Shown: positions 27,372 to 35,730, numbered from the stretch's first letter. The stretch is DNA of 48,886 bases from Streptomyces sp. Ru73 (GCF_002920575.1 NZ_PQSQ01000062.1:1-48886); one strand, 5' to 3'. Notes: generated by a model not told the origin, from the letters alone. Program-made: numbers and translations.

Positions 27372-28360
27372 AGCGCGTCGCCGCCATCGACTGCGGTACC
27401 AATTCGATCCGCCTGCTCGTCGCGGACCTCGACCCGGAGACCGGCGAGCTGAAGGACCTGGACCGCCGGATGAAGATCGTCCGGCTCGGCCAGGGCGTGG
27501 ACCGTACCGGCCGGCTGGCGCCCGAGGCGCTGGAGCGGACCTTCGCCGCCTGCCGCGAGTACGCGGAGATCATCGAGGAGCTGGGCGCGGAGAAGCTGCG
27601 GTTCGTGGCGACGTCGGCCTCCCGTGACGCGGAGAACCGGGACGACTTCGTGCGCGGCGTGGTGGACATCCTGGGCGTCGAGCCCGAGGTGATCACCGGT
27701 GACCAGGAGGCGGAGTTCTCCTTCACCGGCGCGACGAAGGAGCTGACGGGCCTGGAAGCAGCAGGCGCGGAGCGCCTCCCCGTGGAGGGTGGTGGCGGGC
27801 GACGGGTGGGCCTTGAGAAGCCGTACCTGGTCGTGGACATCGGCGGTGGCTCCACGGAGTTCGTGCTGGGCGCCGACTCGGTGCGGGCCGCCCGCTCCGT
27901 GGACGTGGGCTGCGTCCGGATGACCGAGCGGCACCTGGTCAGGGACGGCGAGGTCATCGACCCGCCGGGGGCCGAGCAGATCGCCGCCATAAAGGCGGAC
28001 ATCGAGGCGGCGCTGGACAAGGCCGGCGAGACGGTGCCGCTGGACGCGGCGCACACCCTGGTGGGGCTGGCCGGCTCGGTGACCACGGTCGCCGGCATCG
28101 CGCTGGGGCTGCCGGAGTACGACTCGGCCGCCATCCACCACTCCCGGATCCCGCTGGCGAAGGTCCGTGAGATCACCGAGTGGCTGGTCGGCTCCACGCA
28201 CGCCGAGCGCGCCGAGGTCCCGGTGATGCACGCGGGCCGGGTCGACGTGATCGCCGCGGGCGCCCTCGTCCTGCTGGCGATCATGGAACGTACGGGCGCT
28301 GAGGAGGTCGTCGTGTCCGAGCACGACATCCTGGACGGCATCGCCTGGAGCATCGCCTGA
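27368..28360 (+). CDS. ppx: Exopolyphosphatase / guanosine pentaphosphate phosphohydrolase (Ppx/GppA)
   Basis: The protein is 330 residues from GTG 27368, translationally coupled to DUF501. It has an ASKHA-fold phosphatase with the P1 loop VAAIDCGTNSIRLLVADL, FVATSASRDAENR, the catalytic-Glu region GDQEAEFSFTGA, the P2 loop VVDIGGGSTEFVLG, and LVGLAGSVTTVAGIALG. Its length equals the short actinobacterial Ppx form, which lacks the C-terminal HD domain of E. coli Ppx. It degrades polyphosphate and/or pppGpp in the cytosol. A hydrophilic insert (EAAGAERLPVEGGGGRRVGLEK) between the two loops is longer than usual. Confidence 0.95.
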   Translation: MKRVAAIDCGTNSIRLLVADLDPETGELKDLDRRMKIVRLGQGVDRTGRLAPEALERTFAACREYAEIIEELGAEKLRFVATSASRDAENRDDFVRGVVDILGVEPEVITGDQEAEFSFTGATKELTGLEAAGAERLPVEGGGGRRVGLEKPYLVVDIGGGSTEFVLGADSVRAARSVDVGCVRMTERHLVRDGEVIDPPGAEQIAAIKADIEAALDKAGETVPLDAAHTLVGLAGSVTTVAGIALGLPEYDSAAIHHSRIPLAKVREITEWLVGSTHAERAEVPVMHAGRVDVIAAGALVLLAIMERTGAEEVVVSEHDILDGIAWSIA

Positions 28361-28394
28361 GTGGGCCGCTGAGGGGCTCGACGGGCCGCTGAGA

Positions 28395-28433
28395 GGGGTC
28401 CCGGAGGGTGCGGAAGACGCGTTCCGGGGGCCC
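28395..28433 (+). terminator. Candidate terminator after ppx
   Basis: CCCGGA (28400-28405) pairs with TCCGGG (28423-28428), and flanking GGG/CCC pair after a small internal loop. It is an imperfect stem 35-73 bp beyond the ppx stop. An 11-bp repeat GGGCCGCTGAG also occurs at 28363 and 28384. Confidence 0.45.
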
Positions 28434-28457
28434 TTCGCGGGGTGCCGACGAAAAAGT

Positions 28458-28475
28458 TCGTGAAACTCTTCACAT
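28458..28475. promoter_or_regulatory. Rex-like operator 1 upstream of ndh
   Basis: TCGTGAAACTCTTCACAT matches the Streptomyces Rex operator consensus TTGTGAA-N4-TTCACAA at 12 of 14 defined positions. Rex senses the NADH/NAD+ ratio and represses respiratory genes. It lies 307 bp before the ndh start. Confidence 0.6.
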
Positions 28476-28729
28476 GAAAAAACCGCCCGATGGGGCAACA
28501 AGTCGGCCCCCGCTCGCCCTTCCGGGGCTCACATGTGGCGCGGCACCGGGGAATGTGCGGTTTCGGCGGGCTTAAAGAAGCGCTTATGCGACCGGTGGTT
28601 CGGCCTCACAGTGGGGCTCAAGCCCTGATGAGGAGGGGTGTCCAACGCCCGGCCGGGTCCTGTGGTTCCCCCGCGGCGCTATGGCGTCGATCACGAAGGC
28701 GCGGAGTGTAGCAGATACCCCTTCGGTGC

Positions 28730-28747
28730 TTGTGAAGGCCCTCACGA
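28730..28747. promoter_or_regulatory. Rex-like operator 2 upstream of ndh
   Basis: TTGTGAAGGCCCTCACGA matches TTGTGAA-N4-TTCACAA at 12 of 14 positions, with a perfect left half. It is 34 bp before the ATG and just downstream of an AT-richer TAGCAGATAC stretch (28709-28718) that could hold a -10 element. Repression by road-block or promoter occlusion is plausible. Confidence 0.6.
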
Positions 28748-28776
28748 GCCACCCCCCAAGTGGGGGTGGATACTCG
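28745..28776 (+). promoter_or_regulatory. Hairpin covering the ndh ribosome-binding region
   Basis: CCACCCCC (28749-28756) pairs perfectly with GGGGGTGG (28762-28769) around CAAGT. An outer CGAG/CTCG pairing (28745-28748 with 28773-28776) adds to it. The G-rich right arm is the only Shine-Dalgarno-like sequence before the ATG at 28782, so the hairpin could limit translation. Confidence 0.5.
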
Positions 28777-28781
28777 ATGAC

Positions 28782-30176
28782 ATGAGCACCACGGAGCGTC
28801 CCAGGATCCTCGTAGTAGGCGGTGGGTACGTAGGCCTGTACGCGGCACGTCGCATCCTCAAGAAGATGCGGTACGGCGAGGCGACCGTCACGGTCGTCGA
28901 CCCGCGCTCGTACATGACGTACCAGCCCTTCCTCCCCGAGACTGCCGCCGGCAGCATCTCGCCGCGCAACGTCGTCGTCCCGCTGCGACGCGCTGTGCCG
29001 GGTGCCGAGATTCTCACCGGCCGCGTCACCTCCATCGACCAGGACCGCAAGGCCGCCACGATCGCCCCGCTCGTGGGCGAGGCGTACGAGCTGCCCTTCG
29101 ACTACCTGGTCATCGCCATGGGCGCGGTCTCCCGCACCTTCCCGACCCCCGGCCTGGCCGAGCAGGGCATCGGCATGAAGGGCGTCGAGGAGGCCATCGG
29201 CCTGCGCAACCACGTGCTCGAGCAGCTCGACAAGGCCGAGTCGACGACCGACGAGGAGATCCGCCGCAAGGCGCTCACCTTCGTCTTCGTCGGCGGTGGC
29301 TTCGCGGGCGCCGAGACCATCGGTGAGGTCGAGGACCTGGCGCGCGACGCGGCCAAGTTCTACAAGAACGTGAAGCGCGAGGACATGCGCTTCGTTCTGG
29401 TCGACGCCGCCGACAAGGTGCTGCCGGAGGTCGGGCCCGAGCTCGGCACGTACGGCCGCAAGCACCTGGAGTCCCGCGGTATCGAGGTCTACCTGAAGAC
29501 CACGATGCCTTCCTGCGTGGATGGCCACGTGGTGCTCAGCAACGGCCTCGAGGTCGACGCCAACACCATCGTGTGGACCGCCGGCGTGAAGCCGAACCCG
29601 GCGCTCGCCCGCTTCGGTCTCCCGCTCGGCCCGCGCGGCCACGTGGACACCGCCGCCACCCTCCAGGTGCAGGGCACCGACTACATCTGGGCCGCGGGCG
29701 ACAACGCCCAGGTCCCGGACCTGGTCGGCCGCGCCAACGGCAACGAGAACGCCTGGTGCCCGCCGAACGCCCAGCACGCGATGCGCCAGGCCAAGGTCCT
29801 CGGCGACAACGTGGTCTCCGGCATGCGGGGCTTCCCGCAGAAGGAGTACAAGCACGCCAACAAGGGTGCGGTCGCCGGTCTCGGCCTGCACAAGGGCGTC
29901 GCGATGATCGTCATGGGCAAGATGAAGATCAAGCTCAAGGGCCGTCTCGCCTGGTACATGCACCGCGGCTACCACGGTCTGGCGATGCCGACCTGGAACC
30001 GCAAGGTCCGTGTGATCGCCGAGTGGACGATCAACATGTTCCAGAAGCGCGACATCACCTCGCTCGGTGCCCTGGAGTCTCCCCGCGAGGAGTTCTACGA
30101 GGCCGCCAAGCCGGCGCCGAAGCCGGCCGCCGCCGAGGAGAAGAAGGACGACAAGACGGCCGCCAAGGCCTCTTGA
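28782..30176 (+). CDS. ndh: Type II NADH dehydrogenase (NDH-2)
   Basis: The protein is 464 residues, the usual NDH-2 length. The FAD-binding Rossmann motif is GGGYVGLYAARRIL (residues 11-24), and the NADH-binding motif FVGGGFAGAETIGEV lies near 174. VWTAGVKPNP and YIWAAGDNAQVPDL mark the FAD-flavin contact region, and PPNAQHAMRQAK the quinone/FAD end. The C-terminal third (YKHANKGAVAGLGLHKGVAM; GRLAWYMHRGYHG) provides the amphipathic membrane-docking part. It oxidises NADH and reduces menaquinone without proton pumping, on the inner face of the membrane. An Ala/Lys-rich tail (PAPKPAAAEEKKDDKTAAK) is added. The upstream region carries two Rex-like sites and an RBS hairpin. Confidence 0.95.
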   Translation: MSTTERPRILVVGGGYVGLYAARRILKKMRYGEATVTVVDPRSYMTYQPFLPETAAGSISPRNVVVPLRRAVPGAEILTGRVTSIDQDRKAATIAPLVGEAYELPFDYLVIAMGAVSRTFPTPGLAEQGIGMKGVEEAIGLRNHVLEQLDKAESTTDEEIRRKALTFVFVGGGFAGAETIGEVEDLARDAAKFYKNVKREDMRFVLVDAADKVLPEVGPELGTYGRKHLESRGIEVYLKTTMPSCVDGHVVLSNGLEVDANTIVWTAGVKPNPALARFGLPLGPRGHVDTAATLQVQGTDYIWAAGDNAQVPDLVGRANGNENAWCPPNAQHAMRQAKVLGDNVVSGMRGFPQKEYKHANKGAVAGLGLHKGVAMIVMGKMKIKLKGRLAWYMHRGYHGLAMPTWNRKVRVIAEWTINMFQKRDITSLGALESPREEFYEAAKPAPKPAAAEEKKDDKTAAKAS

Positions 30177-30180
30177 GCGA

Positions 30181-30207
30181 AGGCTTCCCGGCCCGGCCGG
30201 GAAGCCT
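30181..30207 (+). terminator. First terminator hairpin after ndh
   Basis: AGGCTTCCCGGC (30181-30192) pairs with GCCGGGAAGCCT (30196-30207), a 12-bp perfect stem beginning 5 bp after the stop codon. Confidence 0.88.
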
Positions 30208-30218
30208 GAGCATCCGCA

Positions 30219-30270
30219 CGTACGCCGAAGGGCGCCTGCCATCCGTGGGGCAGGCGCCCTTCGGCGTACG
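30219..30270. terminator. Second, 22-bp perfect hairpin after ndh
   Basis: Arms 30219-30240 and 30249-30270 are perfect 22-bp inverted complements around an 8-nt loop (ATCCGTGG). It follows the first ndh terminator by 11 bp. The unusual length suggests a backup terminator or a mobile palindromic element. Confidence 0.85.
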
Positions 30271-30450
30271 CGTGTGCGGGCCCGTGCGCCGGTACGCACC
30301 CCGGCTCCGCTCCTTCGGCGTATTCACAATGGCGTCCGTACCGGGCTTTGCTGTTCCCTTACGAACGAACGGGACTACCCGGGCCCCGCCGAGCGTTTAC
30401 GTGGTGGGTGAAACTATCTCGCCCGACTCGTCAATACGGAGGTGTGCGAC

Positions 30451-31764
30451 ATGGCCGACGCCGCTGGACGGCTCACCAAGCTCGCCGAGGAGGTACTGGG
30501 CGCCCCGCTCCCCGTACGCATCCGGGCCTGGGACCGCAGCGAGTCCGGTCCGCCAGGAGCCCCCACTCTCGTCTTCCGCAGCCGCCGCGCCCTGCGCCAC
30601 CTGCTCTTCAAGCCCGGCGAACTGGGCCTCGCCCGCGCCTGGGTGGCCGGTGACCTCGACATCGACGGCGACCTCTACACCGCCCTCGACGGCCTCGCGG
30701 GACTGATCTGGGAACGCGGCGCCGACCAGGACAAGAAGCCGCAGCGCGCCGCCGTCCTGCGCGCCCTGGCCCGCCCCGAGGTCCGCAGCGCCGCCCGCGA
30801 ACTCGTCTCCCTCGCCGGCGCCCCCGTCCCGCCCCGCGCCCCCGCCGAAGAAGCCCCCAAGAGTCACGGCCCGCTGCACACCCTGCGCCGCGACAAGCAG
30901 GCCATCAGCCACCACTACGACGTCGGCAACGACTTCTACGAGCTGGTCCTCGGCCCGTCGATGGTCTACTCCTGCGCTTACTGGGAGAGTCCGGAGGCGA
31001 CGCTGGAGGAGGCCCAGCGCGACAAGCTCGACCTCATCTGCCGCAAGCTCGACCTCAAGGAGGGCGAGCGGCTGCTGGACGTCGGCTGCGGCTGGGGCTC
31101 GATGGTGCTGCACGCCGCCGAGCACTACGGTGTCTCGGCCGTCGGCGTCACCCTCTCCGAGGAGCAGGCCGCGTACGCGCGCAAGCGCGTCGCCGAGGCC
31201 GGCCTCACCGACCGCATCGAGATCCGCGTCCAGGACTACCGCCTGGTCAAGGACGGCCCGTACGACGCGATCTCCTCCATCGGCATGGCCGAGCACGTCG
31301 GCCGGGCCCGGTACGCCGAGTACGCGGCCGACCTGTACGCCCTGCTCAAGTCCGGCGGCCGGCTGCTCAACCACCAGATCGCCCGCCGCCCGCTGGCCGA
31401 CGAGGACAGCTACCACGTCGACGAGTTCATCGACCGCTACGTCTTCCCCGACGGCGAGCTGGCCCCGGTCGGCCGGACCGTCGCGCAGCTGGAGGAGGCC
31501 GGCTTCGAGGTGCGCGACGTGGAGGCGATCCGCGAGCACTACGCGCTGACGCTACGCCAGTGGGTGGCCAACCTGGAGCGCCACTGGGACCGCGCCGTGC
31601 GCCTGACGACGCCGGGCCGGGCCCGCGTCTGGCGGCTCTACATGGCCGCCTCGGCGCTGTCCTTCGAGCGCAACCGGATCGGCGTGAACCAGGTCCTCGC
31701 GGTCCGTACGCCGGAGAGCGGGGCCTCCGGCATGCCGCTGCGGGCCCGGGAGTGGCGGGGCTGA
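30451..31764 (+). CDS. Cyclopropane-fatty-acyl-phospholipid synthase-family methyltransferase
   Basis: The protein is 437 residues from ATG 30451, which lies 8 nt after ACGGAGG; GTG codons at 30442 and 30444 overlap the Shine-Dalgarno and are less likely. The N-terminal ~140 residues (FKPGELGLARAWVAGDLDIDGDLYTALDGL) are the substrate-side domain of this family. The methyltransferase domain begins at AISHHYDVGNDFYELVLGPSMVYSCAYW, followed by SAM motif LLDVGCGWGSMVLHAA, VTLSEEQAAYA, and the later GMAEHVG and HYALTLRQWVANLE. These enzymes act at the membrane on unsaturated phospholipid acyl chains, making cyclopropane or methyl-branched products. Confidence 0.92.
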   Translation: MADAAGRLTKLAEEVLGAPLPVRIRAWDRSESGPPGAPTLVFRSRRALRHLLFKPGELGLARAWVAGDLDIDGDLYTALDGLAGLIWERGADQDKKPQRAAVLRALARPEVRSAARELVSLAGAPVPPRAPAEEAPKSHGPLHTLRRDKQAISHHYDVGNDFYELVLGPSMVYSCAYWESPEATLEEAQRDKLDLICRKLDLKEGERLLDVGCGWGSMVLHAAEHYGVSAVGVTLSEEQAAYARKRVAEAGLTDRIEIRVQDYRLVKDGPYDAISSIGMAEHVGRARYAEYAADLYALLKSGGRLLNHQIARRPLADEDSYHVDEFIDRYVFPDGELAPVGRTVAQLEEAGFEVRDVEAIREHYALTLRQWVANLERHWDRAVRLTTPGRARVWRLYMAASALSFERNRIGVNQVLAVRTPESGASGMPLRAREWRG

Positions 31765-31785
31765 GCCCCCCGCCCGGGAGAACGG

Positions 31786-31824
31786 ACGAGGGAGCCCCGG
31801 TCCGCGGGACCGGGGCTCCCTCGT
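31786..31824. terminator. Bidirectional terminator between convergent genes
   Basis: An 18-bp perfect stem, arms 31786-31803 and 31807-31824, has a 3-nt GCG loop. It lies between the methyltransferase stop and the stop of the ABC permease. Confidence 0.95.
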
Positions 31825-31840
31825 GCTCAGCGGCGCGGGC

Positions 31841-34378
31841 TCACTCCGCCTTGATCGCGGCGAGCATGTTCAGCCGGGCCGCGCGGCGGGCCGGCCAGAG
31901 CGCGGCCGCCACGCCGACCAGCGCGGCGAGCGCCAGGAAGAGCGCCATCCGGCCCCAGGGCAGCACCATCTCGTAGGTGCCCATGCTGTCCGCGATGAGG
32001 CGGCCGCCGGCCCAGCCGAAGAAGACGCCGAGGCCGATGCCCAGCACCCCGCCGAACAGCGAGATCACCAGGGACTCCAGGCGGACCATCCGCTTGATGC
32101 CGCGCCGGTCCAGGCCGATGGCGCGCAGCATGCCGATCTCCTGGGAGCGTTCGAACACCGACATCGCGAGGGTGTTGACCACGCCGAGCACCGCGACGAT
32201 CACCGCCATGGCGAGCAGCCCGTAGAGGACGTTGAGCAGCAGGTTGATCTGCTGGGCGATGCCGTCGGAGACGTCCTGCTTGTCCTGGACCGCGACGGCC
32301 GGGTTGTCGCCGAGCGTCTTCTGCAGCGCGTCCTTGGCGGCGTCCGAGGTGCCGCCCGCGGTCTTCACCATGACCTGCATGTCGGCCGCGTCCTTCACGT
32401 GCGGCGTCAGCGTTCCGGTGTCCAGCAGGATGCCGCGCATCATCTCGTTGCCCCGGTAGATGCCGGAGACGGTGAGGGTGCCGCGGCTGCCGTCCTCGTA
32501 CGTCACCTTGGTGCGGGAGCCGAGGTGCCAGCCGCGCTCCTTGGCGGTGTCGCTGTCCACGACGGCCTTGTCGCCGGCCAGCCCGGCGAACGAGCCCTTG
32601 GTGAAGTCCAGAGAGGTCAGCTCGGCGATCGAGGCACCGTCGACGCCGGTGAGGTACTCGATCTCGCCGCCCACCCGGGAGGGGGAGTTGCGCAGCGGGC
32701 TGGAGGCCGTGACCTCCGGGTCCCCGGCGATCTTCTTCGCCACGTCGGGCGAGAGCGGGCTCTTGTTGACCATGCTGACGACGTAGTCCGCCTTCAGCGA
32801 GTCCGTGGCCATCTTGTCGATGCCCTTCTGGACGCTGCCCGCGATCACCGTCAGGCCGGTGATCAGGGTGAGGCCGATCATCAGCGCGGAGGCGGTGGTG
32901 GCGGTGCGGCGCGGATTGCGCACCGCGTTCTGGCGGGCCAGCTTGCCGGAGACGCCGAACACGCGGAGGACCGGGGCCACCGCCGCGATCAGCGGCCGGG
33001 ACAGCAGCGGCGTCAGGATGAAGACGCCGATCAGCAGCAGCGCGGCACCGGCGCCCATGGGGGCCTTGCCGCCGTCGCCCATGCCGGTGGCCAGCAGGAC
33101 CAGGGCGGCGCCGGCCGCGGCGACGAGCGCGCCGAGGGTGTTCCGTACGACCAGGGACTTGGTGGTGGCGGTGGCGTGCACGCTGTTCATGGCGGCCACC
33201 GGCGGGATCTTCGCGGCGCGGCGGCCGGGCAGCCAGGCGGCCAGCACGGTGACGACGATGCCGACGACCAGCGAGACCAGGACCGTGCCGGGGGAGACGA
33301 CCAGCGGGCCGTCGGGGATGCTCTGGCCGGTGGCGCCCATCAGGGAGCGCAGCCCGGCGCCGATGCCGATGCCGGCGGCCAGGCCCGCGACGGCGGCGAC
33401 GGCGCCGACCACGAACGCCTCGATGAGGACCGAGCGGGTCACCTGGCGGCGGCTCGCGCCGACCGCGCGCAGCAGGGCCAGTTCCTTGGTGCGCTGGGCC
33501 ACCAGCATGGTGAAGGTGTTGGCGATGATGAAGATGCCGACGAAGAGGGCGATGCCGGCGAAGACCAGCAGGCTGGTCCGCATGGAGCTCATGCCGTCGG
33601 CGATCATCTTCGCCTGGTCGTCCGCGAGCTGCTGGCCGGTGGTGGTCTTGGCCGTGTTCGCGGGCAGCATCGCGTCGATGCGGTCCTTCAGCTGCGCCTG
33701 GGAGGTGCCGGGCGCCGCCTTCACGTAGATCTCGTCGAACCGGCCGGGCGCCGCGTAGAGCTTCTGCGCGGTGGCGGTGTCGAAGAGGGTGAGGCTGCCG
33801 CCGGCCATGGTGTTGCCATCGTCGGTGGTGAAGACGCCGGTGAGCTTCTCCTTACGGACCGGGCCGTCGACGGAGAGGCGTACGGTGTCGCCGACGCGGA
33901 AGCCGGCGCGGTCGGCGGTCTTCGCGTCCAGCGCGACCTCGCCCGCCTTCTGCGGCGCGCGGCCGTCGCGCATCGGGTAGCGGCTGTCCTTGCCGTCCTT
34001 GCCCGGGTAGTAGTTGTGGCCCTGGCTGCTGAAGCCGTCGCCGAGGAGCTTGCCGTCCTTGCCGGCGACGGCGGCGAAGCCGGAGACGTCGCCGGTGACG
34101 CGGGCGGCGCCGGGCACGGCGGCGGTCTTCTCCAGCAGGTCCTGGCTCAGCCGGTCGGGCGCGCCGGGCTCGTCGGCCGGTCCCGCGGTCCGGTCGGGCT
34201 CGACGGCGACGTCGACGTCGCCGTAGCCCTTCTGGGAGGAGTGCTGGTAGGCGTCGGAGATGGTCGAGGTGAAGACCAGGGTGCCGGAGACGAAGGCGAC
34301 GCCGAGCAGCACGGCGAGCACGGTCATCAGCAGCCGGGCCTTGTGCGCGAGGACGTTGCGCAAGGCGGTACGGAACAT
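31841..34378 (-). CDS. ABC transporter permease, FtsX/MacB type
   Basis: An 845-residue membrane protein with the duplicated FtsX layout. An N-terminal helix (MLTVLAVLLGVAFVSGTLVF-like) is followed by a large extracytoplasmic MacB-PCD domain (about 45-255). Three helices follow, containing LLVFAGIALFVGIFIIANTF and MLVAQRTKELALLRAVGASRRQV, the FtsX signature contacting the ATPase. Middle helices are next, then a second periplasmic-like domain (about 500-700), and the final three helices with MSVFERSQEIGMLRAIGLDRRGI. This family moves lipids or peptides or acts mechanically rather than importing nutrients. ATG 34378 is only 60 bp downstream of the ATPase stop, so the two form one transport operon. 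Confidence 0.93.
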   Translation of the reverse strand: MFRTALRNVLAHKARLLMTVLAVLLGVAFVSGTLVFTSTISDAYQHSSQKGYGDVDVAVEPDRTAGPADEPGAPDRLSQDLLEKTAAVPGAARVTGDVSGFAAVAGKDGKLLGDGFSSQGHNYYPGKDGKDSRYPMRDGRAPQKAGEVALDAKTADRAGFRVGDTVRLSVDGPVRKEKLTGVFTTDDGNTMAGGSLTLFDTATAQKLYAAPGRFDEIYVKAAPGTSQAQLKDRIDAMLPANTAKTTTGQQLADDQAKMIADGMSSMRTSLLVFAGIALFVGIFIIANTFTMLVAQRTKELALLRAVGASRRQVTRSVLIEAFVVGAVAAVAGLAAGIGIGAGLRSLMGATGQSIPDGPLVVSPGTVLVSLVVGIVVTVLAAWLPGRRAAKIPPVAAMNSVHATATTKSLVVRNTLGALVAAAGAALVLLATGMGDGGKAPMGAGAALLLIGVFILTPLLSRPLIAAVAPVLRVFGVSGKLARQNAVRNPRRTATTASALMIGLTLITGLTVIAGSVQKGIDKMATDSLKADYVVSMVNKSPLSPDVAKKIAGDPEVTASSPLRNSPSRVGGEIEYLTGVDGASIAELTSLDFTKGSFAGLAGDKAVVDSDTAKERGWHLGSRTKVTYEDGSRGTLTVSGIYRGNEMMRGILLDTGTLTPHVKDAADMQVMVKTAGGTSDAAKDALQKTLGDNPAVAVQDKQDVSDGIAQQINLLLNVLYGLLAMAVIVAVLGVVNTLAMSVFERSQEIGMLRAIGLDRRGIKRMVRLESLVISLFGGVLGIGLGVFFGWAGGRLIADSMGTYEMVLPWGRMALFLALAALVGVAAALWPARRAARLNMLAAIKAE

Positions 34379-34438
34379 GAGTGGGTCAGTCCTGAGGGTG
34401 AGGTCCGGAGGGCGGGGCGGCGGGCGCGTACGGGGCGG

Positions 34439-35221
34439 TCAGCTCGTACGGCCCTTGGCGTCGAAGCCCTTCATGCGCTCCAGCACCTTGTCGGCGGTGG
34501 GTGCCGCCATGTCGTCGACGATCCGGCCGTCGGCCAGGAAGACCACGCGGTCCGCGTAGGAGGCGGCCACCGGGTCGTGGGTGACCATCACCACGGTCTG
34601 GCCGAGCTCGCGCACGGAGTTCCGGAGGAAGCCCAGTACCTCGGCGCCGGAGCGGGAGTCGAGGTTGCCGGTGGGCTCGTCCGCGAAGATGATCTCGGGC
34701 CGGGAGGCCAGCGCGCGGGCCACCGCGACGCGCTGCTGCTGGCCGCCGGAGAGCTCGCTCGGGCGGTGCTTGAGCCGGCCGGAGAGGCCGACCGTCTCCA
34801 CGACCCGGTCCAGCCACTGCTTGTCGGGCCTGCGGCCCGCGATGTCCATCGGCAGCGTGATGTTCTCCAGCGCGCTGAGGGTCGGCAGCAGGTTGAACGC
34901 CTGGAAGATGAAGCCGATCTTGTCCCGGCGGAGCTGGGTGAGCTTCTTGTCCTTCAGGCCGGTCAGCTCGGTGTCGCCGATCCGCGCCGAGCCGCGGGAG
35001 ATGCTGTCCAGGCCCGCCATGCAGTGCATCAGCGTGGACTTGCCGGAGCCGGAGGGGCCCATGATGGCGGTGAACTCGGCCTGCCGGAACTCGACGCTCA
35101 CGCCGTCCAGGGCGACCACCTGGGTCTCGCCCTGTCCGTAGACCTTGGTGAGATCCGTGGCGCGTGCGGCCACCGCGGTGGCGCGGGTGGCGGTGGGGAC
35201 GCCGGTGTGGGTGGTGGTCAC
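34439..35221 (-). CDS. ABC transporter ATP-binding protein (MacB/LolD type)
   Basis: The protein is 260 residues from GTG 35221, with CAGGAGC upstream. It has a complete nucleotide-binding domain: Walker A GPSGSGKST, Q-loop FIFQAFNLLPTLSALEN, signature LSGGQQQR, Walker B IIFADEPTGNLD with the catalytic Glu, and switch His in VMVTHD. The sequence AFNLLPTLSA and the TGNLD ending are characteristic of the LolD/MacB/FtsE exporters, matching the downstream FtsX-type permease. The first ~20 residues are a Thr/Ala-rich extension. The substrate is unknown. Confidence 0.95.
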   Translation of the reverse strand: MTTTHTGVPTATRATAVAARATDLTKVYGQGETQVVALDGVSVEFRQAEFTAIMGPSGSGKSTLMHCMAGLDSISRGSARIGDTELTGLKDKKLTQLRRDKIGFIFQAFNLLPTLSALENITLPMDIAGRRPDKQWLDRVVETVGLSGRLKHRPSELSGGQQQRVAVARALASRPEIIFADEPTGNLDSRSGAEVLGFLRNSVRELGQTVVMVTHDPVAASYADRVVFLADGRIVDDMAAPTADKVLERMKGFDAKGRTS

Positions 35222-35648
35222 GGGATGGTGCTCCTGTCGGGACGTAGGGGCCGTGTAAACGGTCGGATTCCATCGTCGGGGAGCGGATCGTGCGGGGCGT
35301 CAGCCCCTGCGCCGGTCTCTCTGGGGGCCTGCGGTCTGACCCGGCGGACCCCGGGTCCTCCTTGGGGATGAGGGTGACCCTGAGGCGCTGACGCGGCGGC
35401 GGAGGCGCGGGGGAGCGGCGGTGCCGCTCCGGGAGACAGCGAGTTTCCGTCAATCCGGTGACAGCGGTGCCGGTGGGGCGTGACCGGGGCGGTCCGGCCC
35501 TGGGCATGTGCCGAAGGCCAGTACCACGTGCTGATGCACCCTCAGGTGCCAATAAAATAAGACAACCTCAGGCCCTCCCGCCGCTGTTCGAGTGGTGTCG
35601 CGGGCTAGGCTCGTGGTGCCGTCTTCGTGACGGCGTGGGGGGTTTCGG
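35222..35648. other. Gene-free region between the ABC operon and bldA
   Basis: There is no credible ORF in this divergent promoter region. It includes an AT-rich island at 35549-35561 with TAAAAT (35553-35558), a GCACC-CTCA-GGTGC hairpin at 35536-35549, and the proximal bldA promoter elements listed separately. A TTTACA sequence upstream of the ABC start (plus 35256-35261 complement) may be part of that operon's promoter, but no full -35/-10 pair could be assigned. Confidence 0.55.
35606..35634 (+). promoter_or_regulatory. bldA proximal -10 box and leader hairpin
   Basis: TAGGCT (35606-35611) would start transcription about 31 nt before the mature tRNA. The leader contains the hairpin GCCGTC (35618-35623) with GACGGC (35629-35634), loop TTCGT, that would be removed by RNase P. 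The -35 is poor (TGTTCG/CTGTTC region). A second candidate -10, TAAAAT, lies at 35553. Confidence 0.45.
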
Positions 35649-35730
35649 GCCCGGATGGTGGAATGCAGACACGGCGAGCTTAAACCTCGCTGGCCTTCGG
35701 GCCGTGCCGGTTCAAGTCCGGCTCCGGGCA
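35649..35730 (+). tRNA. bldA: tRNA-Leu (anticodon TAA), bldA
   Basis: An 82-nt class II tRNA. The acceptor arms GCCCGGA (35649-35655) and TCCGGGC (35723-35729) pair fully, with discriminator A at 35730. The anticodon stem GCGAG/CTCGC encloses loop CTTAAAC, giving anticodon TAA, which reads UUA. The long variable arm contains GGCC-TTC-GGGCC, and the T-arm has GGTTCAAGTCC. CCA is not encoded. In Streptomyces this is the only tRNA that reads UUA. UUA is nearly absent from vegetative genes and concentrated in developmental and antibiotic regulators, so bldA controls differentiation. I saw no in-frame TTA in the CDSs called here. Confidence 0.98.

Noticed and set aside
28490..28711. 73-residue ORF upstream of ndh
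   Set aside because: Arg/Gly-rich low-complexity translation, no ribosome-binding site, and it lies in the regulatory region with Rex-like sites.
31823..35371. 1182-residue plus-strand open frame opposite the ABC transporter genes
   Set aside because: It is the antisense shadow of the FtsX-type permease and ATPase, both with intact motifs on the minus strand.
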